Below are positions 36,124-45,262 of a stretch of 64,000 bases of DNA, one piece after another. Source of the DNA: Crossiella cryophila (GTDB lineage Bacteria; Actinomycetota; Actinomycetes; Mycobacteriales; Pseudonocardiaceae); the NCBI RefSeq assembly GCF_014204915.1, contig NZ_JACHMH010000001.1, forward strand, positions 8,581,501 to 8,645,500, read 5' to 3'. Under the pieces are notes generated by a model, which was not told the origin of the DNA, made no database searches, and saw nothing but the letters and a program-made list of their open reading frames with translations. Position 1 is the first letter of the stretch, and the number at the start of each line of letters is the position of its first letter. Position numbers and translations under genes: made by a program.

Positions 36124-37019
36124 CGGCCGGCCAGGTCGTCGCCGTAGAACACCCAGCGGCGGGCCGAGCGGAACAGCAGCGCGGTGACCAGGGCGATCAC
36201 CAGCAGCAGGATCCAGGCCATCGCGGCGGCATAGCCCATGCGGAAGTCACCGAACCCGCGTTCGTAGAGGTAGAGGGTGTAGAACAGGGTCGCGTCGGCC
36301 GGTCCGCCGCGGCCGGAGCTGATGATGAAGGCCGAGGTGAACGCCTGGAAGGCGTGGATGGCCTCCAGCACCAGGTTGAAGAAGATCACCGGCGAGAGCA
36401 CCGGGAAGACCACGCTGACCAGCCGCCGCCACCAGCCAGCGCCGTCCACCGCGGCCGCGTCCAGCAGGTCCGGCGGGATCTGCTGCAACCCGGCCAGGAA
36501 GATCACCATGGGCGCGCCGAACTGCCAGGCGGAGAGCAGCACCACCGCCCACAGCGCCCAGTCCGGATCGTCCACCCAGCTCGGCGTGCTGATGCCCAGC
36601 TGCCCGAGCAGGGAGGGCACCGCGCCGCCGCGGTCGAACAGCGAACGCCAGGCCAGCGCCAGTCCGACGCTGGCGCCCAGCAGCGAGGGCGCGTAGAAGG
36701 CGGAGCGGTAGAAGGCTTTCCCCCGGCCGCGCAGCGAGTTCAGCAGCAGCGCGGCGGCGAAGGCGAGCAGCAGTTTCAGCGGCACCGAGACCAGCACGTA
36801 CTTCAGCGTCACCACGACCGCGGTGCGATAGCGGTCGTCCTGGGTGAACAGCTCGACGTAGTTGGCCAGACCTACCCAGCGTGGGGTCTCGAACAGGTTG
36901 TAGTCGGTGAAGGAGAGGTAGAGCGAGGCGGCCATCGGCAGCAGGGTCAGGGTGACCGCGCCGAGCAGCCAGGGCAGCAGGAACACGTAGGCCGGCCACG
37001 CGCGTTGCCGCATGGCCAC
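36120..37019 (-). CDS. CUT1 sugar ABC transporter permease, MalF type
   Basis: 299 residues, six membrane helices (AYVFLLPWLLGAVTLTLLPMAASLYLSF at the start). The EAA loop reads LLDAAAVDGAGWWRRLVSVVFPVLSP. First gene of a four-gene operon (MalF, MalG, DUF624, oxidoreductase). GTG at 37019 or ATG at 37013 could be the start; the latter has better spacing from a GGGGG run. An operator-like site lies 17 bp upstream. No substrate-binding protein gene is found next to it in this window. Confidence 0.92.
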   Translation of the reverse strand: MAMRQRAWPAYVFLLPWLLGAVTLTLLPMAASLYLSFTDYNLFETPRWVGLANYVELFTQDDRYRTAVVVTLKYVLVSVPLKLLLAFAAALLLNSLRGRGKAFYRSAFYAPSLLGASVGLALAWRSLFDRGGAVPSLLGQLGISTPSWVDDPDWALWAVVLLSAWQFGAPMVIFLAGLQQIPPDLLDAAAVDGAGWWRRLVSVVFPVLSPVIFFNLVLEAIHAFQAFTSAFIISSGRGGPADATLFYTLYLYERGFGDFRMGYAAAMAWILLLVIALVTALLFRSARRWVFYGDDLAGR

Positions 37020-37035
37020 CCCCGTCCACCCAGAA

Positions 37036-37050
37036 TGAAAGCGTTTACCA
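37036..37050. promoter_or_regulatory. LacI-family operator before the sugar permease operon
   Basis: TGAAAGCGTTTACCA, an imperfect inverted repeat centred on CG, matches the general LacI/CcpA-type pattern TGNAANCGNTTNCA. It sits just ahead of the permease operon. No LacI regulator gene is in the window, so it must be encoded elsewhere. Confidence 0.7.
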
Positions 37051-37091
37051 AGGCGGACCGTAGGCGGCGGATCAGGCGGGTGTCAACAACT

Positions 37092-37682
37092 TCAGCCGAC
37101 GATGGAGCGCAGCCAGGCATCGGTCTGGCGCTGTCCGCACAGCCGCACCACGGGCAGCGGGGTGGGCAGCATCTCGCGCACCCGCGCGCGCACCTTGGGG
37201 TAGGTGGTCCAGGCCCAGCGAATCACGTGTTCCGGGTCGGTGAGGATGGTGTGCAGCGGTGGTTCCTGCTCGCCGTTCCACAGCGGCTCGCGGCGACCGC
37301 GGCGACTCAGCGTCCGCCAGGTGACCCGGCGGATCACGGTGTGCCGAGGGTGGTCCAGCCACACCATGAGGTCGGCCCGTTCGGCCAGCAGCGGCCGCAC
37401 CGACTCGTACTGCCACTCGCACACCCAGCTCTCGCTGTTGGCGAATTCGGTGACCTCGGCCAGGAAGGTGGGCCGGGGAATCCACTGTGGACCGTGGTAG
37501 AGCGCGTCCAGCTCGACCGCGGGCGCGGCGAAGATCCGCGCCAGCTCCCGGACCATGGTCGTCTTCCCGGCCCCGGAGGCGCCGGCGACGAGGATGCGGC
37601 GGGGTTTCTGACTCAACGGCTCGGCCCAGTGGAGCAACACGGCAGGTAGCTTACTGGCGTACTCTGCGTATCCGAATGTCAT
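37092..37682 (-). CDS. P-loop kinase of the adenylate-kinase/topology-modulation group
   Basis: 196 residues. Walker A GASGAGKTT near residue 33, then ELDALYHGPQW, the conserved Trp-rich WVCEWQYESVRPLLAERADLMVWLDHP and an RRVTWRTLSRRGRREPLW lid-like segment. This matches small FlaR-type NTPases annotated as topology modulation proteins. The physiological substrate is unknown. The ATG at 37682 is preceded by CTCCGGAGATAA, a good ribosome site. Divergent from the small membrane protein with 55 bp between the starts. Confidence 0.8.
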   Translation of the reverse strand: MTFGYAEYASKLPAVLLHWAEPLSQKPRRILVAGASGAGKTTMVRELARIFAAPAVELDALYHGPQWIPRPTFLAEVTEFANSESWVCEWQYESVRPLLAERADLMVWLDHPRHTVIRRVTWRTLSRRGRREPLWNGEQEPPLHTILTDPEHVIRWAWTTYPKVRARVREMLPTPLPVVRLCGQRQTDAWLRSIVG

Positions 37683-37737
37683 TTATCTCCGGAGGCCTGC
37701 TTGTCAGGGCCGACCATGTTGCGGAGGGGTCGCTCGG

Positions 37738-38034
37738 ATGCGCCGTTGGATGTTCGCGCTGGCCACCGCGATGGTGGCCTCCGGTATCGGGGTGTCGGTC
37801 AACGTGGCCACCGAACTGGGCACGAACGTGTGGGCCTGGGTCGCGGTTGGCGTGCTGACGCTGGCCGCGGCGGGGGTGGCGCTGTGGGCGCAGGCATCCT
37901 CGGCCGAGGACGACGGCGAGCGCGGCGGCTCGGTGACCAACTCGGTCAGCGGCACGGTGACCGGCTCGGTGGTGCAGGCCAGGGACATCTCCGGGCCGGT
38001 GAACCTGGGCCGCCCGGAGGAGCCGCGCCGCTGA
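37738..38034 (+). CDS. Two-TM small protein with an RHIM-like (amyloid-signalling-type) motif
   Basis: 98 residues. Two predicted membrane helices (about 4-24 and 31-50), then an acidic linker SSAEDDGERGG and a tail containing VTNSVSGTVTGSVVQARDIS with GPVNLG after it. The pattern VxGxVxGxVVQAxxIxGxV recurs in many actinobacterial proteins and resembles RHIM-like bacterial amyloid signalling motifs attached to NLR-like receptors and effectors. The start is supported by GGAGGGG 8 bases upstream. Whether it forms amyloid or pairs with a partner is unknown; the nearest gene is a divergent P-loop kinase. Confidence 0.75.
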   Translation: MRRWMFALATAMVASGIGVSVNVATELGTNVWAWVAVGVLTLAAAGVALWAQASSAEDDGERGGSVTNSVSGTVTGSVVQARDISGPVNLGRPEEPRR

Positions 38035-38077
38035 ACCGGCGTGGGCGCGACCTCCCGGTCACGCCCACGCGCCTGAC

Positions 38078-40777
38078 TCAGTGCGCGGCCTCGTCCCAGG
38101 ACTGGCCGACCCCGACCGAGACGTCCAGTGGCACGTCGAGCTGGTAGGCGTTGCCCATGTGCTCGCGCACCAGGGCCTCCACCGCGGCCCGTTCGCCCTC
38201 GGCGATCTCCAGCACGAGTTCGTCGTGCACCTGCAGCAGCATCCGGGAGCGCAGGTCGGAGCCGGCGATGGCCTGGTGCACGCCCAGCATGGCGACCTTG
38301 ATGATGTCGGCCGCGCTGCCCTGGATGGGGGCGTTGAGGGCCATCCGCTCGGCCATCTCGCGGCGCTGGCGGTTGTCGCTGTTGAGGTCGGGCAGGTAGC
38401 GGCGGCGGCCGAGGATGGTCTCGGTGTAGCCGTCCCGCCTGGCCTTCTCCACGACCTCGTGCAGGTAGTCGCGGACGCCGCCGAAGCGGGCGAAGTAGGC
38501 GTCCATCTGGGCGCGGGCGTCCTCGGCGGAGATCCGCAGCTGCTGGGCCAGGCCGTACACCGACAGGCCGTAGGCCAGGCCGTAGGACATGGCCTTGACC
38601 CGGCGGCGCAGTTCGCCGGTGACCTCGCCGGTCGGCACGTCGAATGCCTGGGCGGCCACGTAGGTGTGCAGGTCCTCGCCGGAGTTGAACGCCGCGATCA
38701 GGCCCTCGTCCTTGGACAGGTGGGCCATGATGCGCATCTCGATCTGGCTGTAGTCCGCGGTCATCAGCTCCGCGTAGCCGCCGCCGACCACGAAGGCCTG
38801 CCGGATGGTGCGGCCCTCCTCGGTGCGGATCGGGATGTTCTGCAGGTTCGGCTCGGTGGAGGAGAGCCTGCCGGTGGCGGCGATCATCTGGTTGAACGTG
38901 GTGTGGATGCGGCCGTCGTCGGAGACCGACTTGAGCAGCCCGTCCACCGTGGTCTTGAGCCGGGTGGCGTCCCGGTGTTCGAGCAGGTGCGCCATGAACG
39001 GGTGCTGGGTGTCCTCGTAGAGCTTCTGCAGCGCCTCGGCGTCGGTGGTGTAGCCGGTCTTGGTGCGCTTGGTCTTGGGCATGTTCAGCTCGTCGAAGAG
39101 CACCACCTGGAGCTGCTTGGGCGAGCCCAGGTTGATCTCCTTGCCGATCACCCCGTAGGCGTCCTGGGCGGCCTGCTTGACCCGGCCGGCGAAGTGCGCC
39201 TCCAGCTCGGTGAGCTTGTCGTCGTCCACCGCGATGCCGGTGATCTCCAGCTCGGCCAGCACCCCCAGCAGCGGCAGTTCCAGCTCGGCGAGCAGGCCGG
39301 TTGCGCTGATCCTGGCCAGTTCCTCATCCAGCGCGCCCGCCAGTTCGGCCACGGCGCGGGCCCGGAGGAGTTCCCTGGTCGCGGCCTTGGCCACGGTCTC
39401 GGTCTCGTCCTCCAGCAGGGAGAGCTGGCCGTCGCCGCCGGTGTCCTCGGCACGCAGTTCGCGCTGGAGGTAGCGCAGCACCAGGTCGCCGAGGTCGAAG
39501 GAGCGCTGACCGGGGCGGACCAGGTAGGCGGCCAGGGCGGTGTCGGAGGTGAGCCCGGCCAGCGTCCAGCCGCGGGCACGCAGCGCGTAGAGCGGTCCCT
39601 TGACGTCGTGCGCGGCCTTGGGCGCGGCCGGATCGGCCAGCCAGGCGGCCAGTGCCGCGTCGTCCTCGGGGGTCAGCGCGGTCACGTCCACGAAGGCGCC
39701 CTGACCGTCCACAGTGGACAGCGCGATGCCGGTGAGGTCACCCGCGCCGCGGGCCCAGTCACCGACGAAGGACAGGCCGAGCCTGCCGCCGCGCCCGTGT
39801 TCGCCCAGCCAGTCCGCGACCGCCCCTGAGGCCAGGGTCTCGCCGCTGACCTCGAAGCCCTCCTCGGCCTCGGGTTCGGCGGTGGACAGGGTGGCGAACA
39901 GGCGGTCCCGCAGCACCCGGAACTCCAGCTCGTCGAAGAGCCGGTGCACCGCGTCCCGGTCCCAGGACTGGGCGGCCAGGTCGGCGATGGTGGCCGGCAG
40001 TTCGACGTCCCTGACCAGTTCGGTGAGCCGCCGGTTGAGCAGCACCGCGTCCAGGTTGGCCCGCAGGTTCTCCCCGGCCTTGCCCTTGACCTCGTCCACC
40101 CGGTCGACCAGCGCGGCCAGCGAGCCGAACTCCTGGATCCACTTGGTGACGGTCTTCTCGCCGACGCCGGGGATCTTGGGCAGGTTGTCCGAGGGGTCGC
40201 CGCGCAGCGCGGCGAAGTCCGGGTACTGGTTGGGCGAGAGGCCGTACTTGGCCTGCACCGCCTCCGGGGTGAACCGGGTCAGCTCGGAGACGCCCTTGAC
40301 CGGGTACAGCACGGTCGTCTTGGGCGTGACCAGCTGCAGCGCGTCCCGGTCCCCGGTACAGATGAGCACGTCGAACCCGTCCGCCTCCGCCTGGGTGGTC
40401 AGCGTGGCGATGAGGTCGTCGGCCTCGAAGTTCTCCTTGCTCAGGAACGGGATGGCCAGCGCGGAGAGCACTTCCTGGATGAGGCTGACCTGCCCGCGGA
40501 ACTCATCCGGCGTGGCACTGCGGGTGGCCTTGTACTCGGCGTAGGCCTCGGTGCGGAAGGTGACCCTGGAGACGTCGAAGGCGACCGCGACATGCGACGG
40601 CTGCTCATCCCGGAGCAGGTTGATCAGCATCGAGGTGAACCCGTACACCGCGTTGGTGGTCTGCCCCGTCGCGGTCTGGAAGTTCTCCTTGGGCAGGGCG
40701 AAGAAGGCCCGGTAGGCCATCGAGTGCCCATCGATGAGCAACAGTCGGCGCGCGTCAAGGCGGTCGGGTTGGGTCAC
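38078..40777 (-). CDS. polA: DNA polymerase I
   Basis: 899 residues. The N-terminal 5'-3' exonuclease (about 10-290: LLLIDGHSMAYRAFFAL, ADDLIATL, CTGDRDALQLV, LRGDPSDNLPKIPGVGEKT) and the C-terminal polymerase (TADYSQIEMRIMAHLS, RRRVKAMSYGLAYGLS, LLQVHDELVLE) are intact. The middle domain lacks the 3'-5' exonuclease acids: no DTE is visible (SFVGDW at that place), and the Tyr-x3-Asp motif is gone. This is the proofreading-deficient form known in actinobacteria. It removes RNA primers and fills repair gaps, also after UvrABC. The GTG start matches VTQPDRLDARRLLL; the earlier frame overlaps the thioesterase gene. Confidence 0.97.
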   Translation of the reverse strand: MTQPDRLDARRLLLIDGHSMAYRAFFALPKENFQTATGQTTNAVYGFTSMLINLLRDEQPSHVAVAFDVSRVTFRTEAYAEYKATRSATPDEFRGQVSLIQEVLSALAIPFLSKENFEADDLIATLTTQAEADGFDVLICTGDRDALQLVTPKTTVLYPVKGVSELTRFTPEAVQAKYGLSPNQYPDFAALRGDPSDNLPKIPGVGEKTVTKWIQEFGSLAALVDRVDEVKGKAGENLRANLDAVLLNRRLTELVRDVELPATIADLAAQSWDRDAVHRLFDELEFRVLRDRLFATLSTAEPEAEEGFEVSGETLASGAVADWLGEHGRGGRLGLSFVGDWARGAGDLTGIALSTVDGQGAFVDVTALTPEDDAALAAWLADPAAPKAAHDVKGPLYALRARGWTLAGLTSDTALAAYLVRPGQRSFDLGDLVLRYLQRELRAEDTGGDGQLSLLEDETETVAKAATRELLRARAVAELAGALDEELARISATGLLAELELPLLGVLAELEITGIAVDDDKLTELEAHFAGRVKQAAQDAYGVIGKEINLGSPKQLQVVLFDELNMPKTKRTKTGYTTDAEALQKLYEDTQHPFMAHLLEHRDATRLKTTVDGLLKSVSDDGRIHTTFNQMIAATGRLSSTEPNLQNIPIRTEEGRTIRQAFVVGGGYAELMTADYSQIEMRIMAHLSKDEGLIAAFNSGEDLHTYVAAQAFDVPTGEVTGELRRRVKAMSYGLAYGLSVYGLAQQLRISAEDARAQMDAYFARFGGVRDYLHEVVEKARRDGYTETILGRRRYLPDLNSDNRQRREMAERMALNAPIQGSAADIIKVAMLGVHQAIAGSDLRSRMLLQVHDELVLEIAEGERAAVEALVREHMGNAYQLDVPLDVSVGVGQSWDEAAH

Positions 40778-40841
40778 GGCGGCGAGTCTAAGGTGACGGT
40801 ACGACGATTCCCGCGCCACCCGCGCGCGGACCCCCGGAAAG

Positions 40842-41273
40842 GTGATGGTGAGCCTGGTGAGCACGGTCGACCTGAGCAGCTCCCCCGCAGGACAGCTCAC
40901 GGAGAAGATGGGCATCGAGATCACCTCGTGGGACCCGGAGAAGCTGGTCGGCACGATGCCGGTGGAGGGCAATCGTCAGCCTTACGGGCTGCTGCACGGC
41001 GGCGCCAGCGCGGTGCTGGCCGAGACGCTGGGGTCGGTGGCCGCGGCCATGCACGCCGCGCCGGAGCGGATCGCGCTCGGGCTGGAGCTGGCCTGCACGC
41101 ACCACCGGGCGGGGCGGTCGGGGTTGGTCACCGGGGTGTGCCAGCCACTGCACCGGGGCAAGACCACGGCCACCTTCGAGATCGTCATCAGCGATGAGGA
41201 CGGCCACCGCCTGTGCACGGCCAAGCTGACCTGCATCCTGCGCGAGCGCCCGCCGGGCGACCCGAAGAGCTGA
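40842..41273 (+). CDS. PaaI-type hotdog-fold acyl-CoA thioesterase
   Basis: 143 residues, a single hotdog domain. The signature GLLHGGASAVLAETLGSVAA gives the helix with catalytic HGG and Glu. The core VTGVCQPLHRGKTTATFEIVISDEDGHRLCTAKLTCIL is typical of the PaaI/menI group that releases CoA from aryl- or hydroxyacyl-CoAs. The start may be GTG 40842 or ATG 40845. Divergent from polA with about 64 bp between them. Followed by a two-way hairpin terminator. Confidence 0.9.
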   Translation: MMVSLVSTVDLSSSPAGQLTEKMGIEITSWDPEKLVGTMPVEGNRQPYGLLHGGASAVLAETLGSVAAAMHAAPERIALGLELACTHHRAGRSGLVTGVCQPLHRGKTTATFEIVISDEDGHRLCTAKLTCILRERPPGDPKS

Positions 41274-41284
41274 CCCTCCCGGCC

Positions 41285-41392
41285 GTGCCACAACGGCCAA
41301 AACCCCGTCCCACAACGGCAAACACTCCGGCAGGTTGGGACCCCCTGCCGGAGTGTTTGCCGTTCTTGTACGCCAATTTGGCTGTTGTGGAC
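41285..41392. repeat. 22-bp repeat array E
   Basis: Two units of GTCCCACAACGGCAAACAC type (41285-41328) face two degenerate units of the complementary type (about 41349-41392, GTGTTTGCCGTTCTTGTACG). This is the same family as arrays A-D, again between convergent gene ends, and its arms form the hairpin listed at 41314. Confidence 0.75.
41314..41364. terminator. Bidirectional hairpin between the thioesterase and livF
   Basis: Perfect 21-bp stem between 41314-41334 and 41344-41364 (outer end AACGGCAAACACTCC against its complement) with a 9-base loop. It separates two convergent genes and has no U tract. It is built from 22-bp repeat units. Confidence 0.8.
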
Positions 41393-41393
41393 G

Positions 41394-42093
41394 TCAGGCG
41401 ACGCCCAGGTACGCCTCCTTGATGGACGGGTCGGCCAGCAGCTCCGCGCCCGTGCCCTCCTTCACGATGCGGCCGGTCTCCAGCACGTAACCGCGGTGGG
41501 CCCGGCTCAGGGCCTGCTGCGCGTTCTGTTCCACCAGCAGCACCGTGGTGCCCTGCTCGTTGATCTCCCGGATGATGCGGAAGATCTGCTGGATGAACTG
41601 CGGGGCCAGGCCCATCGAGGGCTCGTCCAGCAGCAGCACCCTCGGCCGGGCCATCAGCGCGCGGCCGATGGCGACCATCTGCTGCTCACCGCCGGACATG
41701 GTGCCGCCGACCTGGCTCTTGCGTTCGGCCAGCCTGGGGAACAGCTCGAAGACCCGCTCGAAGTCCTGGGCGATGGCCGCCTTGTCCTTGCGGGTGTAGC
41801 AGCCCATCTCCAGGTTCTCCAGCACCGTCATGCCGGGGAAAACGCCCCGGCCTTCCGGGGACTGGCAGATGCCGCGGACGACCCGGAGGTCGGCGCGCAG
41901 CTTGGTGATGTCCTCGCCGTCGAAGCGGATGGTGCCGCCGGAGAGCGGGCGCACGCCGCTGATGGCGCGCATGGTGGTGGACTTGCCCGCGCCGTTGGCG
42001 CCGATCAGGCTGACGATCTCACCCTGCTCCACGTGCAGCGAGACGCCCGTCAGGGCCTGGATCCGGCCGTAGTGCACGGACATGTTGTTCAGC

Positions 42094-42107
<14 letters not shown>
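41394..42107 (-). CDS. livF: Branched-chain amino acid ABC transporter ATPase LivF
   Basis: 237-residue ABC ATPase. Walker A GANGAGKST, signature MSGGEQQMV, Walker B VLLLDEPSMGLAP and the switch His region VLLVEQNAQQAL are intact. The short form with MGLAP identifies LivF rather than LivG. It overlaps livG by 14 bases and is last of the livJ-H-M-G-F operon. Confidence 0.95.
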
Positions 42108-43013
<906 letters not shown>

Positions 43014-43017
<4 letters not shown>

Positions 43018-44156
43018 CCCTGCACCCCCTTCTTCGAGTCGAGCATCGAACTCTCCGTGGCGATCTGCTCCGGTTTGCCCAGCAGCTTCTGATAAGCCTG
43101 CCTGCCCCTGGCGAGCAGCCGCTGCCGCGCGCCCAGCAGACCCTGCGGGCGGAACAGCATCAGCACGATCAGCGCGATACCGAAGATCAGGTACTTGTAC
43201 TCGGCGATCTCCTGGAACCTATCCGGCAGATAGGAGATGACGAACGCGCCCAGGATCACCCCGACCTTGTTCCCCGATCCGCCGAGCACCACCGCGGCCA
43301 GGAACAGCACCGAGGTGACCACGTCGAACTTCTGGTTGTTCACGAACCCGATCTGGCCGGCGTACAACACCCCGGACAGACCGCCGATCGCGGCGCCGAT
43401 GGCGAAGGCCCACAGCTTGAACTTGAACGTGGGCACGCCCATGATCTCGGCCGCGTCCTCGTCCTCCCTGATGGCGATCCAGGCCCGGCCGACCCGGCTG
43501 CGCTCCAGGTTCCCGACGAAGACCAGCACGATGATGATGATCGTGATGGTCAGCCAGTACCACGGGGTTCCGTTGGTGGAGTTGAAGATCGGCAGACCCG
43601 CCGCGTTCTCCAGCTCAGGGCGGCCGACCTCCTGGAAGCCGCGGTTGCCGCGCAGCCCAGGGACGTTGTCGGCCAGCAGGCGCACGATCTCGCCGAAGCC
43701 CAGGGTCACGATCGCCAGGTAGTCCCCGCGCAAGCGCAGTGTCGGTGTCCCCAGCAACACGCCGGAGACCATGGTCACCAGCATCGCGACCGGGATCACC
43801 GCGATCCACGGGTAGTCCCAGCGCAGCGGGGATTCCGGCGAGGTCAGCAGCGCCGCGACGTAGGCGCCGACGGCGAAGAAGCCGACGTAGCCCAGGTCGA
43901 GCAGACCGGCCTGGCCGACCACCACGTTGAGCCCGATCGCGATCAGCGCGAACCGGGCCGCGTTGAACAGCGCGATCTGGAAGTCGGTGCCCGGCTCAGT
44001 GGTCAGCAGCGGCGGGTTGATCAGCGGCAGCAGGTACAGCAGAGCCACCAGCGGGATGAGCACACCCCACTGCTGGAACCGGTTCAGGCCGTTCCACCAG
44101 TCACGCACGCGCTGGCCGAAGGGCACGGCCGCGGTCTTCTCGTGTTGTGCGTTCAT
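43014..44156 (-). CDS. livM: Branched-chain amino acid ABC transporter permease LivM
   Basis: 380 residues with about ten membrane helices and the LivM hallmarks NVVVGQAGLLDLGYVGFFAVGAYVAAL, LRLRGDYLAIVTLGFGEIVRLL and a cytoplasmic R-x-W-x-A-I-R-E-D-E-x-A-A loop (RAWIAIREDEDAAEIMG). The start MNAQHEKTA is taken because it overlaps the livH stop in an ATGA; the upstream frame is livH in another phase. Confidence 0.94.
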
Positions 44157-45163
44157 ACCCGTGCCTTCCCGAGGGACTCGCCGAGGATGCCGGTGGGCCG
44201 GAACATCAGGACGACGATCAGCAGGACGAACGCGACCACATCGCGCCACTGCCCGCCGAAGAGGGACTGTCCGTAGTTCTCCACCACACCCAGCAGCAAT
44301 CCGCCGAGCACCGCCCCCCGCAGGTTACCGATCCCGCCGAGCACCGCGGCGGTGAACGCCTTGAGCCCCAGCAGGAAGCCGCCGGTGTAGATGACACCGG
44401 AGGGGATCTGCATGACGTAGAACAACGCGGCGGCGCCGGCCAGCAGACCACCGATGAGGAAGGTCACCATGATGACCCGCTCCCGGTTGACGCCCATCAG
44501 CGTCGCGGTGGTCGGGTCCTGGGCCACCGCGCGGATGCCGCGGCCGAGCCTGCTGCGTTTGATGAAGGTGTCCGCGGCGAACATCAGCACCAGCGCGGCG
44601 AGGAACACGATGATCTGCACGTTGGTGACCCGCGCGCCGAAGATCTCGAACTGGGTGGTGGGCCGGATGATGCGGATCGCACCCTCGGCGTTGCCGCCCC
44701 GCCAGACGAAGAAGATCTGCTGCAGCACGAAGGACGCGCCGATCGCGGTGATCAGGAAGACCAGCGATGGCGCGTTCCGTTTGCGCAGCGGGCGGTACGC
44801 GACGCGTTCCACGATCACCGCCACCGCGCCGGAGACGATCATGCCGACCCCGATGGCCAGCACCAGGGTGGCGATGATCTCCCCCGTGCCCAGCGAGGGA
44901 GTCGGCCCCGGCTTGAAGCCGAGTGCGTCGAAGGTGAACCAGATACCGAAGGCGCCCGCGATGAACACCTCGGAGTGCGCGAAGTTGATGAGCCGCAGCA
45001 CGCCGTAGACGAGGGTGTAGCCCAACGCCATCAGCGCGTAGATGCTGCCGTAGGACAAACCGTCCACGGTGTTCGCCCAGAAGTTCTCCAGCAGCAGGTC
45101 AACGTTGAAGCCGATTCCGCTTCCCGAGTCCTGCGCGAGAACTGTGCCTAGTTGCTGAATCAC
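44153..45163 (-). CDS. livH: Branched-chain amino acid ABC transporter permease LivH
   Basis: 336 residues, eight or so membrane helices. Conserved NTVDGLSYGSIYALMALGYTLVYGVLRLINFAHSEVF, the cytoplasmic ATPase-contact loop RLGRGIRAVAQDPTTATLMGVN and GLLAGAAALFYVMQIPSG. Start is GTG (or internal). Preceded by a stem-loop that separates it from the binding-protein gene. Confidence 0.94.
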   Translation of the reverse strand: MIQQLGTVLAQDSGSGIGFNVDLLLENFWANTVDGLSYGSIYALMALGYTLVYGVLRLINFAHSEVFIAGAFGIWFTFDALGFKPGPTPSLGTGEIIATLVLAIGVGMIVSGAVAVIVERVAYRPLRKRNAPSLVFLITAIGASFVLQQIFFVWRGGNAEGAIRIIRPTTQFEIFGARVTNVQIIVFLAALVLMFAADTFIKRSRLGRGIRAVAQDPTTATLMGVNRERVIMVTFLIGGLLAGAAALFYVMQIPSGVIYTGGFLLGLKAFTAAVLGGIGNLRGAVLGGLLLGVVENYGQSLFGGQWRDVVAFVLLIVVLMFRPTGILGESLGKARV

Positions 45164-45193
45164 AGATCCGCCCGTTTCTTACGGTGCACACGC

Positions 45194-45239
45194 CTGGGGC
45201 ACGGACATACGCAGGCGAATGCGTGCATCCGTGCCCCAG
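45194..45239 (-). terminator. Attenuating stem-loop between livJ and livH
   Basis: CTGGGGCACGGA (45194-45205) pairs perfectly with TCCGTGCCCCAG (45228-45239); an inner ACGCA/TGCGT extends the stem. Lying in the 99-bp gap between the binding-protein gene and the permease genes, it fits the common pattern in which partial termination gives more binding protein than membrane components. Confidence 0.75.
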
Positions 45240-45262
45240 TGCGGTGATGTCTCAGGTCGGGA

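Noticed and set aside
41285-41392. Riboswitch before the livF gene
   Set aside because: The hairpin lies behind both convergent genes, not upstream of a start, and fits a terminator.
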